Origin: Noviherbaspirillum soli
GTDB lineage: Bacteria; Pseudomonadota; Gammaproteobacteria; Burkholderiales; Burkholderiaceae_D
Direction: 5' to 3'
DNA length: 64,000 bases
NCBI RefSeq assembly: GCF_015352955.1
Contig: NZ_JACYOX010000030.1
Coordinates: 1 to 64,000, forward strand
The translations under genes and the position numbers were made by a program. Of the stretch, positions 1 through 8,546 are shown piece after piece (positions within the stretch are counted from its first letter, which is position 1; each line of letters starts with the position of its first letter). Under the pieces are notes generated by a model. The model was not told where the DNA came from and did no database searches. It was given only the letters and a program-made list of their open reading frames with translations.

Positions 1-185
1 GCAACGTCGCATGGATAGGCATAGAACTTGTAGCCCTGCTGTTCCATGCTGGACAACCATTCGGCGGACTTGGTGTTGCCCGGCGAGTAGGTTGTCACCA
101 CCTGGTAGCCGAGCGCCGCCATCTTCACGCACACCGCTTCGCCGAGGCCGCCCATGCCGCCCGTAATCAATGCAATCCTAGCCAT
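1..185 (-). CDS. phaB: Acetoacetyl-CoA reductase, PhaB-type SDR (C-terminal part outside window)
   Basis: Only the first 61 codons are present; the gene reads leftward off the window edge. They encode an SDR Rossmann start with the glycine motif TGGMGGLG at residues 8-15, and the following segment (SAEWLSSMEQQGYKFY) matches the PhaB branch better than generic FabG. PhaB reduces acetoacetyl-CoA with NADPH to (R)-3-hydroxybutyryl-CoA in the cytoplasm, the second step of polyhydroxybutyrate synthesis. The start is an ATG behind a GGAG Shine-Dalgarno in the 52-bp gap after phaA, so the two genes are probably co-transcribed in the order phaA-phaB. The catalytic Tyr-Lys pair lies outside the window, so the assignment rests on the N-terminus and context. 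Confidence 0.8.
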   Translation of the reverse strand, partial: MARIALITGGMGGLGEAVCVKMAALGYQVVTTYSPGNTKSAEWLSSMEQQGYKFYAYPCDV

Positions 186-237
186 GTCTGCTCCTGTCTT
201 GAATGACGAACCAAAAAGTTGAGGTTGCCGCCGCGTC

Positions 238-1413
238 TCAGCGCTCGACCGCCAGTGCTACGCCCATGCCGCCGCCGATGCACAGGCTGGCCAGCCCGCG
301 CTTGGCATCGCGCCTGACCATTTCATGCAGCAGCGATACCAGGATGCGGCAGCCGGAAGCGCCGATCGGATGGCCCAGCGCGATTGCGCCGCCATTGACG
401 TTGATCTTGCTGGTGTCCCAGCCCATCTGGCGATTGACCGCGATGGCCTGGGCGGCAAAGGCTTCGTTGATTTCCATCAGGTCCAGGTCTTCATGGGTCC
501 AGCCGGCCTTCTGCAGGCACAGCTTGGTGGCTGACACCGGGCCCATGCCCATGATGCTGGGGTCGAGGCCGGCCGAGGAATAGGCCTTGATGCGTGCCAG
601 CGGCGTCAGGCCCAGCTGCTCCGCCCGCCGGGCCGACATCATCATCACCGCGGCGGCGCCGTCGTTCAGGCCGGAGGCATTGCCGGCGGTGACGGTGCCT
701 TCCTTGTTGAAGGCCGGGCGCAGCGCGGCCAGCGATTCCAGCGTGGTGCCATGCTTGGGATACTCGTCGGTGTCGAAGGTGATCGCGCCTTTCTTCTGCG
801 CGATCTGCAGCGGCACGATCTCGTCCTTGAAGCGGCCGGCTTTCTGGGCGGCTTCGGCCTTGTTCTGCGAGGCCATCGCGAACGCGTCCTGGTCCTGGCG
901 CGAGACTTCGTATTTCTTCGCCACGTTCTCGGCTGTGACGCCCATGTGGTACTGGTTATAGACGTCCCACAGGCCGTCCACGATCATGGTGTCTACCAGC
1001 TTGGCGTCGCCCATGCGGAAGCCTTCGCGGGAATTGTTGAGCACATGCGGCGATGCGCTCATGTTTTCCTGGCCGCCGGCGATGATGATGTCGGCGTCGC
1101 CGCAGCGTATCGCCTGGGTCGCCAGGTGGGTGGCCTTCAGGCCGCTGCCGCAGACCTTGTTGATGGTAAAGCCGGGGATGGCGTCGGGAAGGCCGGCCTT
1201 GATGACCGCCTGTCGGGCTGGATTCTGGCCCACGCCGGCGGTCAGCACCTGGCCCATGATCACTTCGCTGATGGCAGCGGGGTCCACGCCGGTCTGCTCG
1301 AGCAGCGCCTTGATGACGCTGGCGCCCATGTCGGCGGCGGGAATCTTGGATAGCGTGCCGCCGAATTTGCCGACCGCTGTTCTCAATGCTGCAACAATAA
1401 CGACATCGTCCAT
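238..1413 (-). CDS. phaA: Acetyl-CoA C-acetyltransferase (beta-ketothiolase)
   Basis: Condenses two acetyl-CoA into acetoacetyl-CoA, the entry reaction to polyhydroxybutyrate, as a cytoplasmic tetramer. The 391-residue product has the usual biosynthetic thiolase length. The nucleophilic cysteine is C88 in NKVCGSG, the catalytic histidine lies in the [14 protein letters not shown] motif and the second cysteine in CIGGGMG near the C-terminus, so all three active-site elements are intact. The start at 1413 (MDDVVIV) was chosen because GGAGACAG sits just upstream; the upstream in-frame ATG at 1437 lacks a comparable site. phaB follows 52 bp downstream on the same strand. A degradative thiolase is possible from sequence alone, but the phaB neighbour favours the PHB role. 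Confidence 0.93.
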   Translation of the reverse strand: MDDVVIVAALRTAVGKFGGTLSKIPAADMGASVIKALLEQTGVDPAAISEVIMGQVLTAGVGQNPARQAVIKAGLPDAIPGFTINKVCGSGLKATHLATQAIRCGDADIIIAGGQENMSASPHVLNNSREGFRMGDAKLVDTMIVDGLWDVYNQYHMGVTAENVAKKYEVSRQDQDAFAMASQNKAEAAQKAGRFKDEIVPLQIAQKKGAITFDTDEYPKHGTTLESLAALRPAFNKEGTVTAGNASGLNDGAAAVMMMSARRAEQLGLTPLARIKAYSSAGLDPSIMGMGPVSATKLCLQKAGWTHEDLDLMEINEAFAAQAIAVNRQMGWDTSKINVNGGAIALGHPIGASGCRILVSLLHEMVRRDAKRGLASLCIGGGMGVALAVER

Positions 1414-1609
1414 ATCTGTCTCCATGAGGTACGGCAAAAGAAACCGTCATGCTGAGGATGACGGTTGCAAATATGATATCCGTACTGCTACAGCGGGTGT
1501 GCAGATTTTTTCGATGATCAGTTGATATAGGTAAAGCGCTGCCTATTGCCCTGCTGTTAGGAGATGGTTAATGGAGCCATGCCGGGCCGCCATCCGATGC
1601 TGATGAAAT

Positions 1610-2479
1610 TCAGAGCGTACGGGCATCGAAGGTATTGCACGCACTGACCTGGCCGCTTTCCAGCCCGCGTCTGAACCAGCGTACCCGCTGGGCCGAACTG
1701 CCGTGGGTGAAGGAGTCGGGCACCACATAGCCCTGCGCCTGCTTCTGCAGGGCGTCGTCGCCGATGGCGGTGGCGGCGTTGAGGGCCGACTCGACGTCGC
1801 CGCTTTCAAGGATGCTGCGCGCCTTGTCGGCATTCTTGGCCCACACGCCGGCAAAGCAGTCGGCCTGCAGTTCGACCCGCACCGACAGCGCATTGGCCTG
1901 GGTCTGCGACGCATTGCGGCGCAACTGGTCAACCTTGTCCATGATACCCATCAGGTTCTGCACATGGTGGCCCACCTCATGCGCGATCACATAAGCCTGC
2001 GCGAATTCGCCGCTGACGCCGAATCGCTGCTGCATGGTCCGGTAGAAGGAGAGGTCGATATAGATCTTGCGGTCGCCAGGGCAATAAAACGGGCCGGACG
2101 CAGTCTGGCCGGTGCCGCACGCGGTCTGGGTGCGGCCGGTGAAGAGCACCAGCCGCGGCTTTGCATACGTCTGCCCGGCCTTCTGGAAGATAGTCGTCCA
2201 GGTGTCCTCGGTATCGGCCAGCACGGTGGAGACGAAACGGGCTTCCCGGTCGTCCGCCGGCGGCGCCTTGGCGGGGCCCTGGGTGGCTTCCGGGCCGGGG
2301 CCGGCGCCGTTGAGCACATTGATCACCGTGCCCGGGCTGACCCCGAAAAAGTAGGAAGCCACCAGCGCGATCACGACGGTGCCGATGCCGACCGAAGCGC
2401 CGCCGACACCAAAACCACCGCCCCCGCCGCCGCGGCGGTCTTCCACATTGTCGCTCTCGCGATTGCCTTCCCATTTCAT
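1610..2479 (-). CDS. Neutral zinc metallopeptidase, YpfJ family
   Basis: A 289-residue membrane-anchored protein. Residues 1-30 are charged and glycine-rich, a single hydrophobic segment spans about 32-50, and the rest is predicted periplasmic. The zinc site HEVGHH (H167, E168, H171) is intact, and a glutamate in VELQADCFAGVW (about E203) is a plausible third ligand. This is the arrangement of the putative neutral zinc metallopeptidase family (PF04228, E. coli YpfJ), whose substrate is not established. The start at 2479 has GGAGACAG eight bases upstream; the ORF stays open for 27 further codons but these look non-coding. It stands as a single gene between phaA and the racemase gene. Confidence 0.85.
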   Translation of the reverse strand: MKWEGNRESDNVEDRRGGGGGGFGVGGASVGIGTVVIALVASYFFGVSPGTVINVLNGAGPGPEATQGPAKAPPADDREARFVSTVLADTEDTWTTIFQKAGQTYAKPRLVLFTGRTQTACGTGQTASGPFYCPGDRKIYIDLSFYRTMQQRFGVSGEFAQAYVIAHEVGHHVQNLMGIMDKVDQLRRNASQTQANALSVRVELQADCFAGVWAKNADKARSILESGDVESALNAATAIGDDALQKQAQGYVVPDSFTHGSSAQRVRWFRRGLESGQVSACNTFDARTL

Positions 2480-2566
2480 GATCTGTCTCCAGTAAGGCCA
2501 GCTATTGCCGCAGTGTAGTCGGGCAAGCGCGATCGGACTGTACGGCACGCCACACAGCAAAGGCGG

Positions 2567-3271
2567 CTAGGGCTGTTCATGCCAGTGCGCAATGCAGGCC
2601 TGCGCCAGCGCCAGCGTCGGGTCGATGCACAGCGGCAGCAGCGGGGAAAGAATGCGCTCCAGGCCAACCGGCACTTCGGTGCAGGCCAGCACCAGCCTGG
2701 CAGCGCCAGCCGCCACCAGTGCTTCCCCCATGGTCTGCAGCATGCGGCCGCCGGCATCGAGCTCGCCGCGCTTGACCGCATAGCAGCCCGGAACGAAGAG
2801 GGAAGCCATCTGTTCGTGGTCGGGCGTGATACAGGCGATGCCGGCCGGCTCCAGCAGGTCCTGGTACAGCCGGGCCTGCAGCGTTCCCTGGGTGGCGATC
2901 AGGCCGACCGGGCCGCTGCCGTGCATATCGCTGCGCAGCGCTTCCAGCGTCACCTGCGCGATATGCAGGATGGGCGCCGCGCTCTGCGCCTGCAGCGCGT
3001 CATACCAGTGATGGGCCGTATTGCAGGCAATCGCGATGCAGGTGGCGCCGGCCCGGTTCAGATGGGCTATGCCTTCCAGCATCGCAGGCAGGGGCGACGG
3101 TCCGTCGCCGGCCAGCGCGCGCTGCCGGTCCGGCACCTGCGGCACATTCCAGGCCACCACCGGCACATGGTCCTGGTCGCGTGCGGCCGGCGTGTTGACG
3201 ATGATCTTGGTCATCAGGTCCACCGTCGCCAGCGGGCCCATGCCGCCCAGAATGCCTATCCTGCGGCTCAC
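2567..3271 (-). CDS. Aspartate/glutamate racemase family protein
   Basis: A 234-residue cofactor-independent amino acid racemase of the RacD/YgeA type. The N-terminal GGMGPLAT motif (residues 9-16) and the two catalytic cysteines, C83 in ACNTAHH and C197 in LACTEVP, are present, so two-base proton exchange should be possible. The start codon overlaps the 3' end of the D-cysteine desulfhydrase-type gene by 4 bp, implying translational coupling. A joint role in handling D-amino acids or sulfur amino acids is inferred from that coupling only. The actual substrate (aspartate, glutamate, or another amino acid) cannot be read from the sequence. Confidence 0.85.
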   Translation of the reverse strand: MSRRIGILGGMGPLATVDLMTKIIVNTPAARDQDHVPVVAWNVPQVPDRQRALAGDGPSPLPAMLEGIAHLNRAGATCIAIACNTAHHWYDALQAQSAAPILHIAQVTLEALRSDMHGSGPVGLIATQGTLQARLYQDLLEPAGIACITPDHEQMASLFVPGCYAVKRGELDAGGRMLQTMGEALVAAGAARLVLACTEVPVGLERILSPLLPLCIDPTLALAQACIAHWHEQP

Positions 3272-4266
3272 GGCGCAAACACCCCGCGATAGCCAAACAG
3301 GCCGACCGAGCCGCCGGTATGGACGAACACGATGTTCTCGTCCTTGCGGAAATGGCCGCGGCGGATCAGGTCGATCAGGCCGGCCATGCCCTTGCCCGAG
3401 TACACCGGGTCGAGGAGGATGCCTTCCATCTGTGCCATCAGCTGCACCGCTTCGATCATGCCCGGCGTCGGTATGCCATAACCCGCGCCGACGTAGTCGC
3501 AGTTGGCCTGCACGGTGTCGCGGGCAAGCTGGCCGGGCAGGCCGAGATGGTTCCAGGTGGCCTGCGCCAGCGCATGCACATTGGCTTCCTGCTTCTCGCG
3601 CGGCGCGCGCACGCCGATGCCCAGCACCGGTATGCCGCTGTTCATGCCCTGCAGGCCCACCACCAGGCCGGCCTGGGTGCCGCAGCTGCCGGTGGCATGC
3701 ACGACATGGTCGAGGCGCAACTGGCGCTCGTTGGCCTGCACCAGCAATTCCTGCGCGCAGACCACGTAGCCGAGCGCGCCGATCGCATTGGAGCCGCCGC
3801 CCGGAATCAGGTAGGGCTTGTCGCCCTGCTGGCGCAGGCGCTCGCCTACGGCGACGAGTTCATTGTTCATGTCCAGGCCGGCATCGCGGGTTTCCAGCGT
3901 GCAGTTGAAGATCCGGTCGAGCAGCACATTGCCATTGTTGTAGTACTCGGGTGCGCCGTCGGCGACGCGCTTTTCCAGCAGGGCGGTGCATTTGAGGCCG
4001 AATTTCGCGGCTGCGGCCGCGGTCTGGCGCACGTGGTTGGACTGGGTTGCGCCCTGCGTCACGAGATGGGTCGCGCCCTGCGCCAGCGCATCGCCCACCA
4101 GGAACTCGAGCTTGCGGGTCTTGTTGCCGCCGCTGGCAAGGCCGGTGCAGTCGTCGCGCTTGATGTAGATGGTGGGGCCGCCCAGATGCTGCGACAGGCG
4201 GGTCAGGGGTTCAAGCGGCGTGGGCGCGTGGGACAGGGTGACGCGCGGAAAGCGGGACAGATGCAT
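3268..4266 (-). CDS. dcyD: PLP-dependent D-cysteine desulfhydrase / L-cysteate sulfo-lyase family enzyme
   Basis: A 332-residue fold-type II PLP enzyme. The Schiff-base lysine is K49 in SGGNKTRK, followed by the [19 protein letters not shown] stretch characteristic of the DcyD/CuyA/ACC-deaminase-like group, and a glycine-rich phosphate-binding region (GSCGTQAG). D-cysteine desulfhydrase releases pyruvate, ammonia and H2S from D-cysteine; the close homologue CuyA instead cleaves L-cysteate to sulfite, and the two are hard to separate by eye. The gene is first in a two-gene unit with the racemase (4-bp overlap). Its upstream region is occupied by a 161-bp inverted repeat ending 44 bp before the start, which may affect its promoter. 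Confidence 0.75.
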   Translation of the reverse strand: MHLSRFPRVTLSHAPTPLEPLTRLSQHLGGPTIYIKRDDCTGLASGGNKTRKLEFLVGDALAQGATHLVTQGATQSNHVRQTAAAAAKFGLKCTALLEKRVADGAPEYYNNGNVLLDRIFNCTLETRDAGLDMNNELVAVGERLRQQGDKPYLIPGGGSNAIGALGYVVCAQELLVQANERQLRLDHVVHATGSCGTQAGLVVGLQGMNSGIPVLGIGVRAPREKQEANVHALAQATWNHLGLPGQLARDTVQANCDYVGAGYGIPTPGMIEAVQLMAQMEGILLDPVYSGKGMAGLIDLIRRGHFRKDENIVFVHTGGSVGLFGYRGVFAP

Positions 4267-4310
4267 GGGTATGAGCCTTTCGAAAAGGAATGGTGGCGGG
4301 CGGCTATTTT

Positions 4311-4471
4311 AGAGCAGATTCGGCCTGACTTAGCTCGCCGATGCCGGCCGTATTGCCCCTGGCACGGCGTTGCGACTCCTCGCCGTAGCCCCGCTACGAC
4401 TCGTCGTCGCGCCTTGTTCCAGGGGCAATGCGGCTCGGCCCCGACTGAGCCAGTCAGGCCGAATCCGCTCT
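4311..4471. repeat. 161-bp near-perfect inverted repeat (giant palindrome, REP/MITE-like)
   Basis: The segment folds on itself over its full length. The left end AGAGCAGATTCGGCCTGAC is mirrored by GTCAGGCCGAATCCGCTCT at the right end; internal arms (TTGCCCCTGG with CCAGGGGCAA) pair as well, and the apex is GTAGC-CCC-GCTAC. It fills most of the gap between the dcyD-type gene and alkB, and its last two bases are part of the TAG stop of the alkB-like gene. No transposase is encoded. It could be a non-autonomous element or a strong bidirectional terminator. Confidence 0.8.
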
Positions 4472-5105
4472 AATCACCGCGCGCCGATTGTGCGATCTGG
4501 CGGAAGGTGAGATTGATGCGCGGCCCCTTTTCACGCCGCTCCTTCGGGATCGCGTGCTGCCAGTTGCGCTGGGTGGCGCCGGCCATCAGCAGCAGGCTGC
4601 CGTCGGTAAGGTCTATGCTGACCGGCGCATGTTTGCGCTCGCGGTGCCGCAAGCGGAAGCTGCGCGTCTCGCCCAGGCTCAGGGAAGCGATCACGGGCAT
4701 GCGCCCCAGCTCGCGTTCATTGTCGCTATGCCAGCCAACGCCATCATGCTGGTCGCGGTAGAGATTGAGCAGCACGCTGTTGTAGCGGTGGCCGGTGGCT
4801 TCCTCGATATCGCTGCGCAGGCGCGACAGCAGCGGCGTCCAGGGGCAGGTCGCCAGGGTGACGCCCGAGTAGGTGTAGTCGGTGCCGGGATCGCCATGCC
4901 ATGAGGTCAGGCGCGGCTGGTCATGGACCTTGCCCCACACTTCGATGCGCTCCTGTCGCCATGGGGTTTCCTCCAGCAGGGTCGCCAGCAGGCTGGTGCA
5001 TTCACCGGGTGGGTAAAAGCCATGCATGAAGCGCAGGTCGGCATCGGGAATGGCCAGCGGCTCAAGCCCAGATGAAGCGCCGAACAGATCGCTGATGACA
5101 GCCAT
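4470..5105 (-). CDS. alkB: AlkB-like Fe(II)/2-oxoglutarate dioxygenase
   Basis: A 211-residue member of the AlkB superfamily, which oxidatively demethylates alkylated bases in DNA or RNA. The iron ligands are H126 and D128 in WHSDNE and H184 in WQHAIPK; the 2-oxoglutarate-binding arginines are R196 and R202 in RINLTFR. The NLYRDQHDGVGWHSD stretch is typical of the AlkB/ALKBH2-3 branch. The start is an ATG on the minus strand 18 bp from the stop of the upstream S4-domain gene, so these two are probably one transcript. The stop codon lies in the edge of the 161-bp palindrome, so the extreme C-terminus may have been set by that element. Confidence 0.88.
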   Translation of the reverse strand: MAVISDLFGASSGLEPLAIPDADLRFMHGFYPPGECTSLLATLLEETPWRQERIEVWGKVHDQPRLTSWHGDPGTDYTYSGVTLATCPWTPLLSRLRSDIEEATGHRYNSVLLNLYRDQHDGVGWHSDNERELGRMPVIASLSLGETRSFRLRHRERKHAPVSIDLTDGSLLLMAGATQRNWQHAIPKERREKGPRINLTFRQIAQSARGD

Positions 5106-5123
5106 GGCCGCTTCCTGCCTGTG

Positions 5124-5339
5124 TCAGCCTGTCACCCGTATCACGATGCCGGCCAGGGTGACGACCTGGCCCGCGCGTATCTTGCAGGTCTTGCGCAACT
5201 CGGTCTTGCCGTCGACCTTCACGTCGCCGCTGGCAACGATCATCTTGCCGGCGCCGCCGCTGTCGCACAGGCCGCTTAACTTGAGGAGCTGATTGAGCTC
5301 GACGTATTCGCCCTCTAGGCGGAAGTCTATGGTTTGCAT
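5124..5339 (-). CDS. RNA-binding S4 domain protein, YbcJ-like
   Basis: A 71-residue protein consisting almost entirely of one S4 domain (LNQLLKLSGLCDSGGAGK, then DVKVDGKTELRK), the compact RNA-binding fold also found in ribosomal protein S4 and pseudouridine synthases. YbcJ-type stand-alone S4 proteins are thought to contact structured RNA; their precise partner is not known. The start at 5339 (MQTIDFRLEGEYVELN) was chosen because this matches the family's usual beginning; the 14 upstream in-frame codons are unconvincing. The alkB-like gene follows 18 bp downstream. Confidence 0.8.
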   Translation of the reverse strand: MQTIDFRLEGEYVELNQLLKLSGLCDSGGAGKMIVASGDVKVDGKTELRKTCKIRAGQVVTLAGIVIRVTG

Positions 5340-5564
5340 CGCCGGATTATAAGCCCGTGCCGGGCCGCGGGTGTCTGGCATCGCCAGCGTTCGCGCAGTG
5401 CTGGCGTGCTAATTCGCCAAGTGTTCGCTATCGCACCGACATCGCTGGCTTGACTGCGTATCGTTCGTCCTCAAGGTGAACGCATCAACGCGTTTGTATT
5501 TTTCGGATCAGCACGCCGCGGCACTGCTGCGGCCTTCCGTAACCAACATAAGGAAATCCCACTG

Positions 5565-5960
5565 ATGAAGAACGTACGCAACCTGATTCTTGCCGCCACC
5601 ATGATGGCCTGTTCCGCTTCCGTACTGGCGCAAGCCAACCAGGCGCCCAACCCGGTCGGCCCGCCGACCACCGGCACCGGCGCAACCACCACCCCTACCC
5701 GCGGCACCGGCGCCCCCTTGTCCACTCCCAATGCCGTGAATGCGACCGCGGTCCAGAGCTCGGGCCAGTCCAACGACCCGTATGTGCAGAAGCGCCAGTC
5801 GGACTCGGAAGCCAAGGCCGAATACAAGGAGCGCAAGGCAGAAGCCAAGCGCCAGGCCAAGATGGAAAAGCGCGAAGCCAAGGCTGACCTGAAGGCTGAA
5901 AAGCGCGCCTCGACCGCCGAGCGCAATGAAGCGCTGGCGCCGGCCGCCGCAGTCAGGTAA
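5565..5960 (+). CDS. Hypothetical secreted protein with basic Lys/Ala/Glu-rich C-terminal half
   Basis: A 131-residue protein of unknown function. Residues 1-22 form a signal peptide (basic start, hydrophobic core, probable cleavage after SVLA). Residues 24-70 are Pro/Thr/Gly-rich and likely unstructured. Residues 75-125 are an almost continuous run of Lys, Glu and Ala, predicted to be a charged helix or coiled coil. A good Shine-Dalgarno (AAGGAAA) precedes the ATG, and a strong intrinsic terminator follows about 50 bp after the stop, so it appears to be a single-gene transcript. Export to the periplasm or outside is inferred from the leader. Confidence 0.72.
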   Translation: MKNVRNLILAATMMACSASVLAQANQAPNPVGPPTTGTGATTTPTRGTGAPLSTPNAVNATAVQSSGQSNDPYVQKRQSDSEAKAEYKERKAEAKRQAKMEKREAKADLKAEKRASTAERNEALAPAAAVR

Positions 5961-6007
5961 CGCAGTTGCAGCGCGGGCGCATGCCCGCGTTCAACCGGAT
6001 GTAGCCA

Positions 6008-6053
6008 GGCCGCCGCCTGTCGCAGCAATCGCTGCGGCAGGCGGTGGCCTTTT
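6008..6053 (+). terminator. Rho-independent terminator after the secreted basic protein gene
   Basis: A 19-bp stem (6008-6026 pairing with 6031-6049, two G-T wobbles) closes a 4-base AATC loop and is followed by TTTT. It lies downstream of the 5565-5960 gene and upstream of the transporter gene. A weaker hairpin (CGCGGGC-GCAT-GCCCGCG) lies at 5972-5989. Confidence 0.85.
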
Positions 6054-6117
6054 GTCTTTGGCCGGGACGATATGTGCTGCATGAGGTCGACTGCGGCATC
6101 GCCGGGCCGCCGGTATC

Positions 6118-7497
6118 ATGCATGCCATGCCCGCAGTCCCGCCCCCTGACCGCCAAGCTTCCGCGATGCCGCTGCGACTGCTGCGCCGGCTGGTGGAAGT
6201 GCGGCCCGGCGAAGCTGCCGCGCTCTTTGCGGGCTTTGCCTATTTCTTCTGCCTGCTCTGCGGCTACTACCTGTTGCGGCCCTTGCGCGATGCGCTCGGC
6301 CTGGCCGGCGGCCCGGGTCAGCTGCAATGGCTGTTTACCGCGGCCTTCATCGTGATGCTGCTGCTGGTGCCCGTGTTCGGCCTGCTGGCGCAGCGCTGGC
6401 CGCCGCGCCGCTTCGTCGCCGTCATCTACCGCTTCTTTGCGCTGAACATGCTCGGCTTCGGCGCGCTGTTTGCGCTCGGCGTGCAGGAGCTGGCAGTGGC
6501 CCGGGTGTTCTTCGTCTGGATCAGCGTCTACAACCTGTTCGTGGTCAGCATCTTCTGGAGCGTGCTGGCCGAGCATTTCAGCAGCGAGCAGGGCCGACGG
6601 TTGTTTGGCTTCATTGCCGCCGGCGGTACGGCCGGCGCATTGGTCGGGCCTGCCATGGCTGCGTTGCTGTCCGGCGTGGGCGTGTCTTGGCTAGCCCTGC
6701 TTGCCGCGCTGTTGCTTGAGCTGGCGCTGCAATGCTGCCGATGGCTGCAGCGCATGGCGCCGGGCAGCGGCCAGGCAATGCGGCGCCGGCAGCCGCTGGG
6801 CGGCGACGTGCTGGCCGGCGCCAGGCTGATCGTGCGCGATCCTTACCTGCGCGGCATCGTGGCCTATCTGCTGCTGCACAGCTTCGCGTCGACTTTCCTG
6901 TATTTCGAGCAGGGCCGTATCGTGGCTGCCAGCCTGGCCGATACGGCTGCCCGTACCCGGCTGTTCGCCAGCGCCGACCTGGCGGTGTCCTGCCTGTCGC
7001 TGCTGCTACAGGTGGCTGTCACCGGCCGGCTGCTGCGCCGCTTTGGCGTGATGGCTGGCTTGTTGCTGTTGCCGGCGGCCGGCATGGCGGCCTTTGCGGC
7101 CATCGCGTTCTGGCCGACGCTGGCGGTGCTGGTGGCGGCGCAGAGCCTGCGGCGGGCGGTTGACTATGCCTTGTCGCGGCCGGCGCGCGAAGTGCTGTTT
7201 ACGGTGCTGAGCCGGGAAGCCAAGTACAAGGCCAAGAGCGTGATCGAGACCGTGGTCTACCGCGGCGGCGATGCGCTCAGCGGCTGGCTGGCGGCCCTGG
7301 CCGCATCGGCCGGCATCGGATTCGGCGGCGTGGCGCTGCTATGGCTGGCGCCCAGCGCCGGCTGGGCCGCGCTGTCGGCCTGGCTGGCGCGCCGGCAGGA
7401 ACGACTGGCCGCGGCCGGCATCGAACAGGCAGCCATCGAACCCGGCGCGGTCATTCCGCCCGCCACCAGGAGTCCAGATGAAAAACCGACCGCATGA
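6118..7497 (+). CDS. MFS-type transporter resembling NTP/NDP exchangers
   Basis: A 459-residue integral membrane protein with about 12 hydrophobic helices. The first helix region (FAYFFCLLCGYYLLRPLRDALG) is the hallmark of the bacterial group annotated as NTP/NDP exchange transporters, distantly related to chlamydial/plastid ATP/ADP translocases. Free-living members have no established substrate, so nucleotide exchange should not be assumed. ATGs at 6118 and 6127 (MPAVPPPDRQ) are both possible starts; neither has a strong Shine-Dalgarno. The 3' end overlaps the aldo/keto reductase start by 20 bp, suggesting co-expression. Confidence 0.78.
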   Translation: MHAMPAVPPPDRQASAMPLRLLRRLVEVRPGEAAALFAGFAYFFCLLCGYYLLRPLRDALGLAGGPGQLQWLFTAAFIVMLLLVPVFGLLAQRWPPRRFVAVIYRFFALNMLGFGALFALGVQELAVARVFFVWISVYNLFVVSIFWSVLAEHFSSEQGRRLFGFIAAGGTAGALVGPAMAALLSGVGVSWLALLAALLLELALQCCRWLQRMAPGSGQAMRRRQPLGGDVLAGARLIVRDPYLRGIVAYLLLHSFASTFLYFEQGRIVAASLADTAARTRLFASADLAVSCLSLLLQVAVTGRLLRRFGVMAGLLLLPAAGMAAFAAIAFWPTLAVLVAAQSLRRAVDYALSRPAREVLFTVLSREAKYKAKSVIETVVYRGGDALSGWLAALAASAGIGFGGVALLWLAPSAGWAALSAWLARRQERLAAAGIEQAAIEPGAVIPPATRSPDEKPTA

Positions 7498-8431
7498 ATC
7501 CGGCATGAGCCGTGCCCGCTTTCTGCGCCTGGCGGCGGGCGCCACCGCCGCCCTGGCCATCGGCCCCTTGCCATCCCGGGCCGCGTCAACCAGAAAGGAA
7601 GACAAGATGCAGACCCGTCCCATACCGTCCAGCGGCGAGCTGTTGGGCATCATCGGCTGCGGCACCTGGCAGACCTTCGATGTTGGCAGCGCCGAAGCGG
7701 ACCGGCAGCGGCTGGCCGAGGTGCTGCAGGTCCTGTTCGATGCCGGTGGCTCGGTGGTCGACAGCTCGCCCATGTACGGCCGCTCGGAAGCCGTGACCGG
7801 CGACCTGCTGAGCCGCCTGCATGCGCACGAGCGGGCCTTCGTCGCGACCAAGGTCTGGACCCGCGGCGGCGACGCCGGCGTGCGCCAGATGGAAGAGTCG
7901 ATGCGCCTGCTGCAGCATCCGCGCATCGAGCTGATGCAGATCCATAATCTGCTGGACTGGCGCACCCATCTGAAGACCCTGCGCGCATGGAAGGAAGCGG
8001 GGCGCATCAAATACCTGGGCATCACCCATTACACCGTCAGCGCATTCGATGAACTGGAAGCCATCATGCGCGCCGAGAAGCTCGATTTCGTGCAGCTGAA
8101 CTATTCGCTGGACGATCGCGCCGCCGAAGCCAGGCTATTGCCGCTGGCGGCGGAACGCGGCATCGCGGTGCTGGTCAACCAGCCGTTTGGCGGCGGCGGC
8201 CTGCTGCGCTCGCTGGCCGGCGCGCCGCTGCCGGCATGGGCAGCCGATATCGGTTGCGCCAGCTGGGCGCAGGTGCTGCTGAAGTATGTGGTCTGCCATC
8301 CGGCCGTGACCTGCGCCATCCCCGGCACCAGCCGGCCGCAGCACATGCGCGAGAATGTGGCCGCCGGCATGGGCGCGATGCCGGACGAGGCAATGCGGCG
8401 GCGCATGGTGGCCGACTGGCCCAGGCGATGA
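7478..8431 (+). CDS. Aldo/keto reductase with N-terminal export-like leader
   Basis: A 317-residue AKR-fold enzyme. The family's catalytic elements are visible in order: Asp/Tyr in VVDSSPMYGRSEAV, Lys in FVATKVWTRG and His in LMQIHNLLDW. Residues 10-36 (SRARFLRLAAGATAALAI, ending SRA) look like a signal or degenerate twin-arginine leader, so the reductase may be exported; this is unusual because NADPH is cytoplasmic. The ATG at 7478 has AGGAG five bases upstream and overlaps the end of the transporter gene. ATG 7505 or 7608 would give a partly or fully leaderless protein. Substrate unknown. Confidence 0.82.
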   Translation: MKNRPHESGMSRARFLRLAAGATAALAIGPLPSRAASTRKEDKMQTRPIPSSGELLGIIGCGTWQTFDVGSAEADRQRLAEVLQVLFDAGGSVVDSSPMYGRSEAVTGDLLSRLHAHERAFVATKVWTRGGDAGVRQMEESMRLLQHPRIELMQIHNLLDWRTHLKTLRAWKEAGRIKYLGITHYTVSAFDELEAIMRAEKLDFVQLNYSLDDRAAEARLLPLAAERGIAVLVNQPFGGGGLLRSLAGAPLPAWAADIGCASWAQVLLKYVVCHPAVTCAIPGTSRPQHMRENVAAGMGAMPDEAMRRRMVADWPRR

Positions 8432-8546
8432 GCATGGACAGGCGCGGCCCCGCATGCAGGGGCGGCCGGTTCATGCCATCATGCCGTGCTTCAAAAATGG
8501 CAAGCACAACAAGTACAACAAGTACAACAAGCGGGGACATTTCTTC

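Noticed and set aside
751-1353. 200-codon open frame antisense to phaA
   Set aside because: Shadow of phaA caused by high GC3; composition is Ala/Gly/His-rich without any motif or Shine-Dalgarno.
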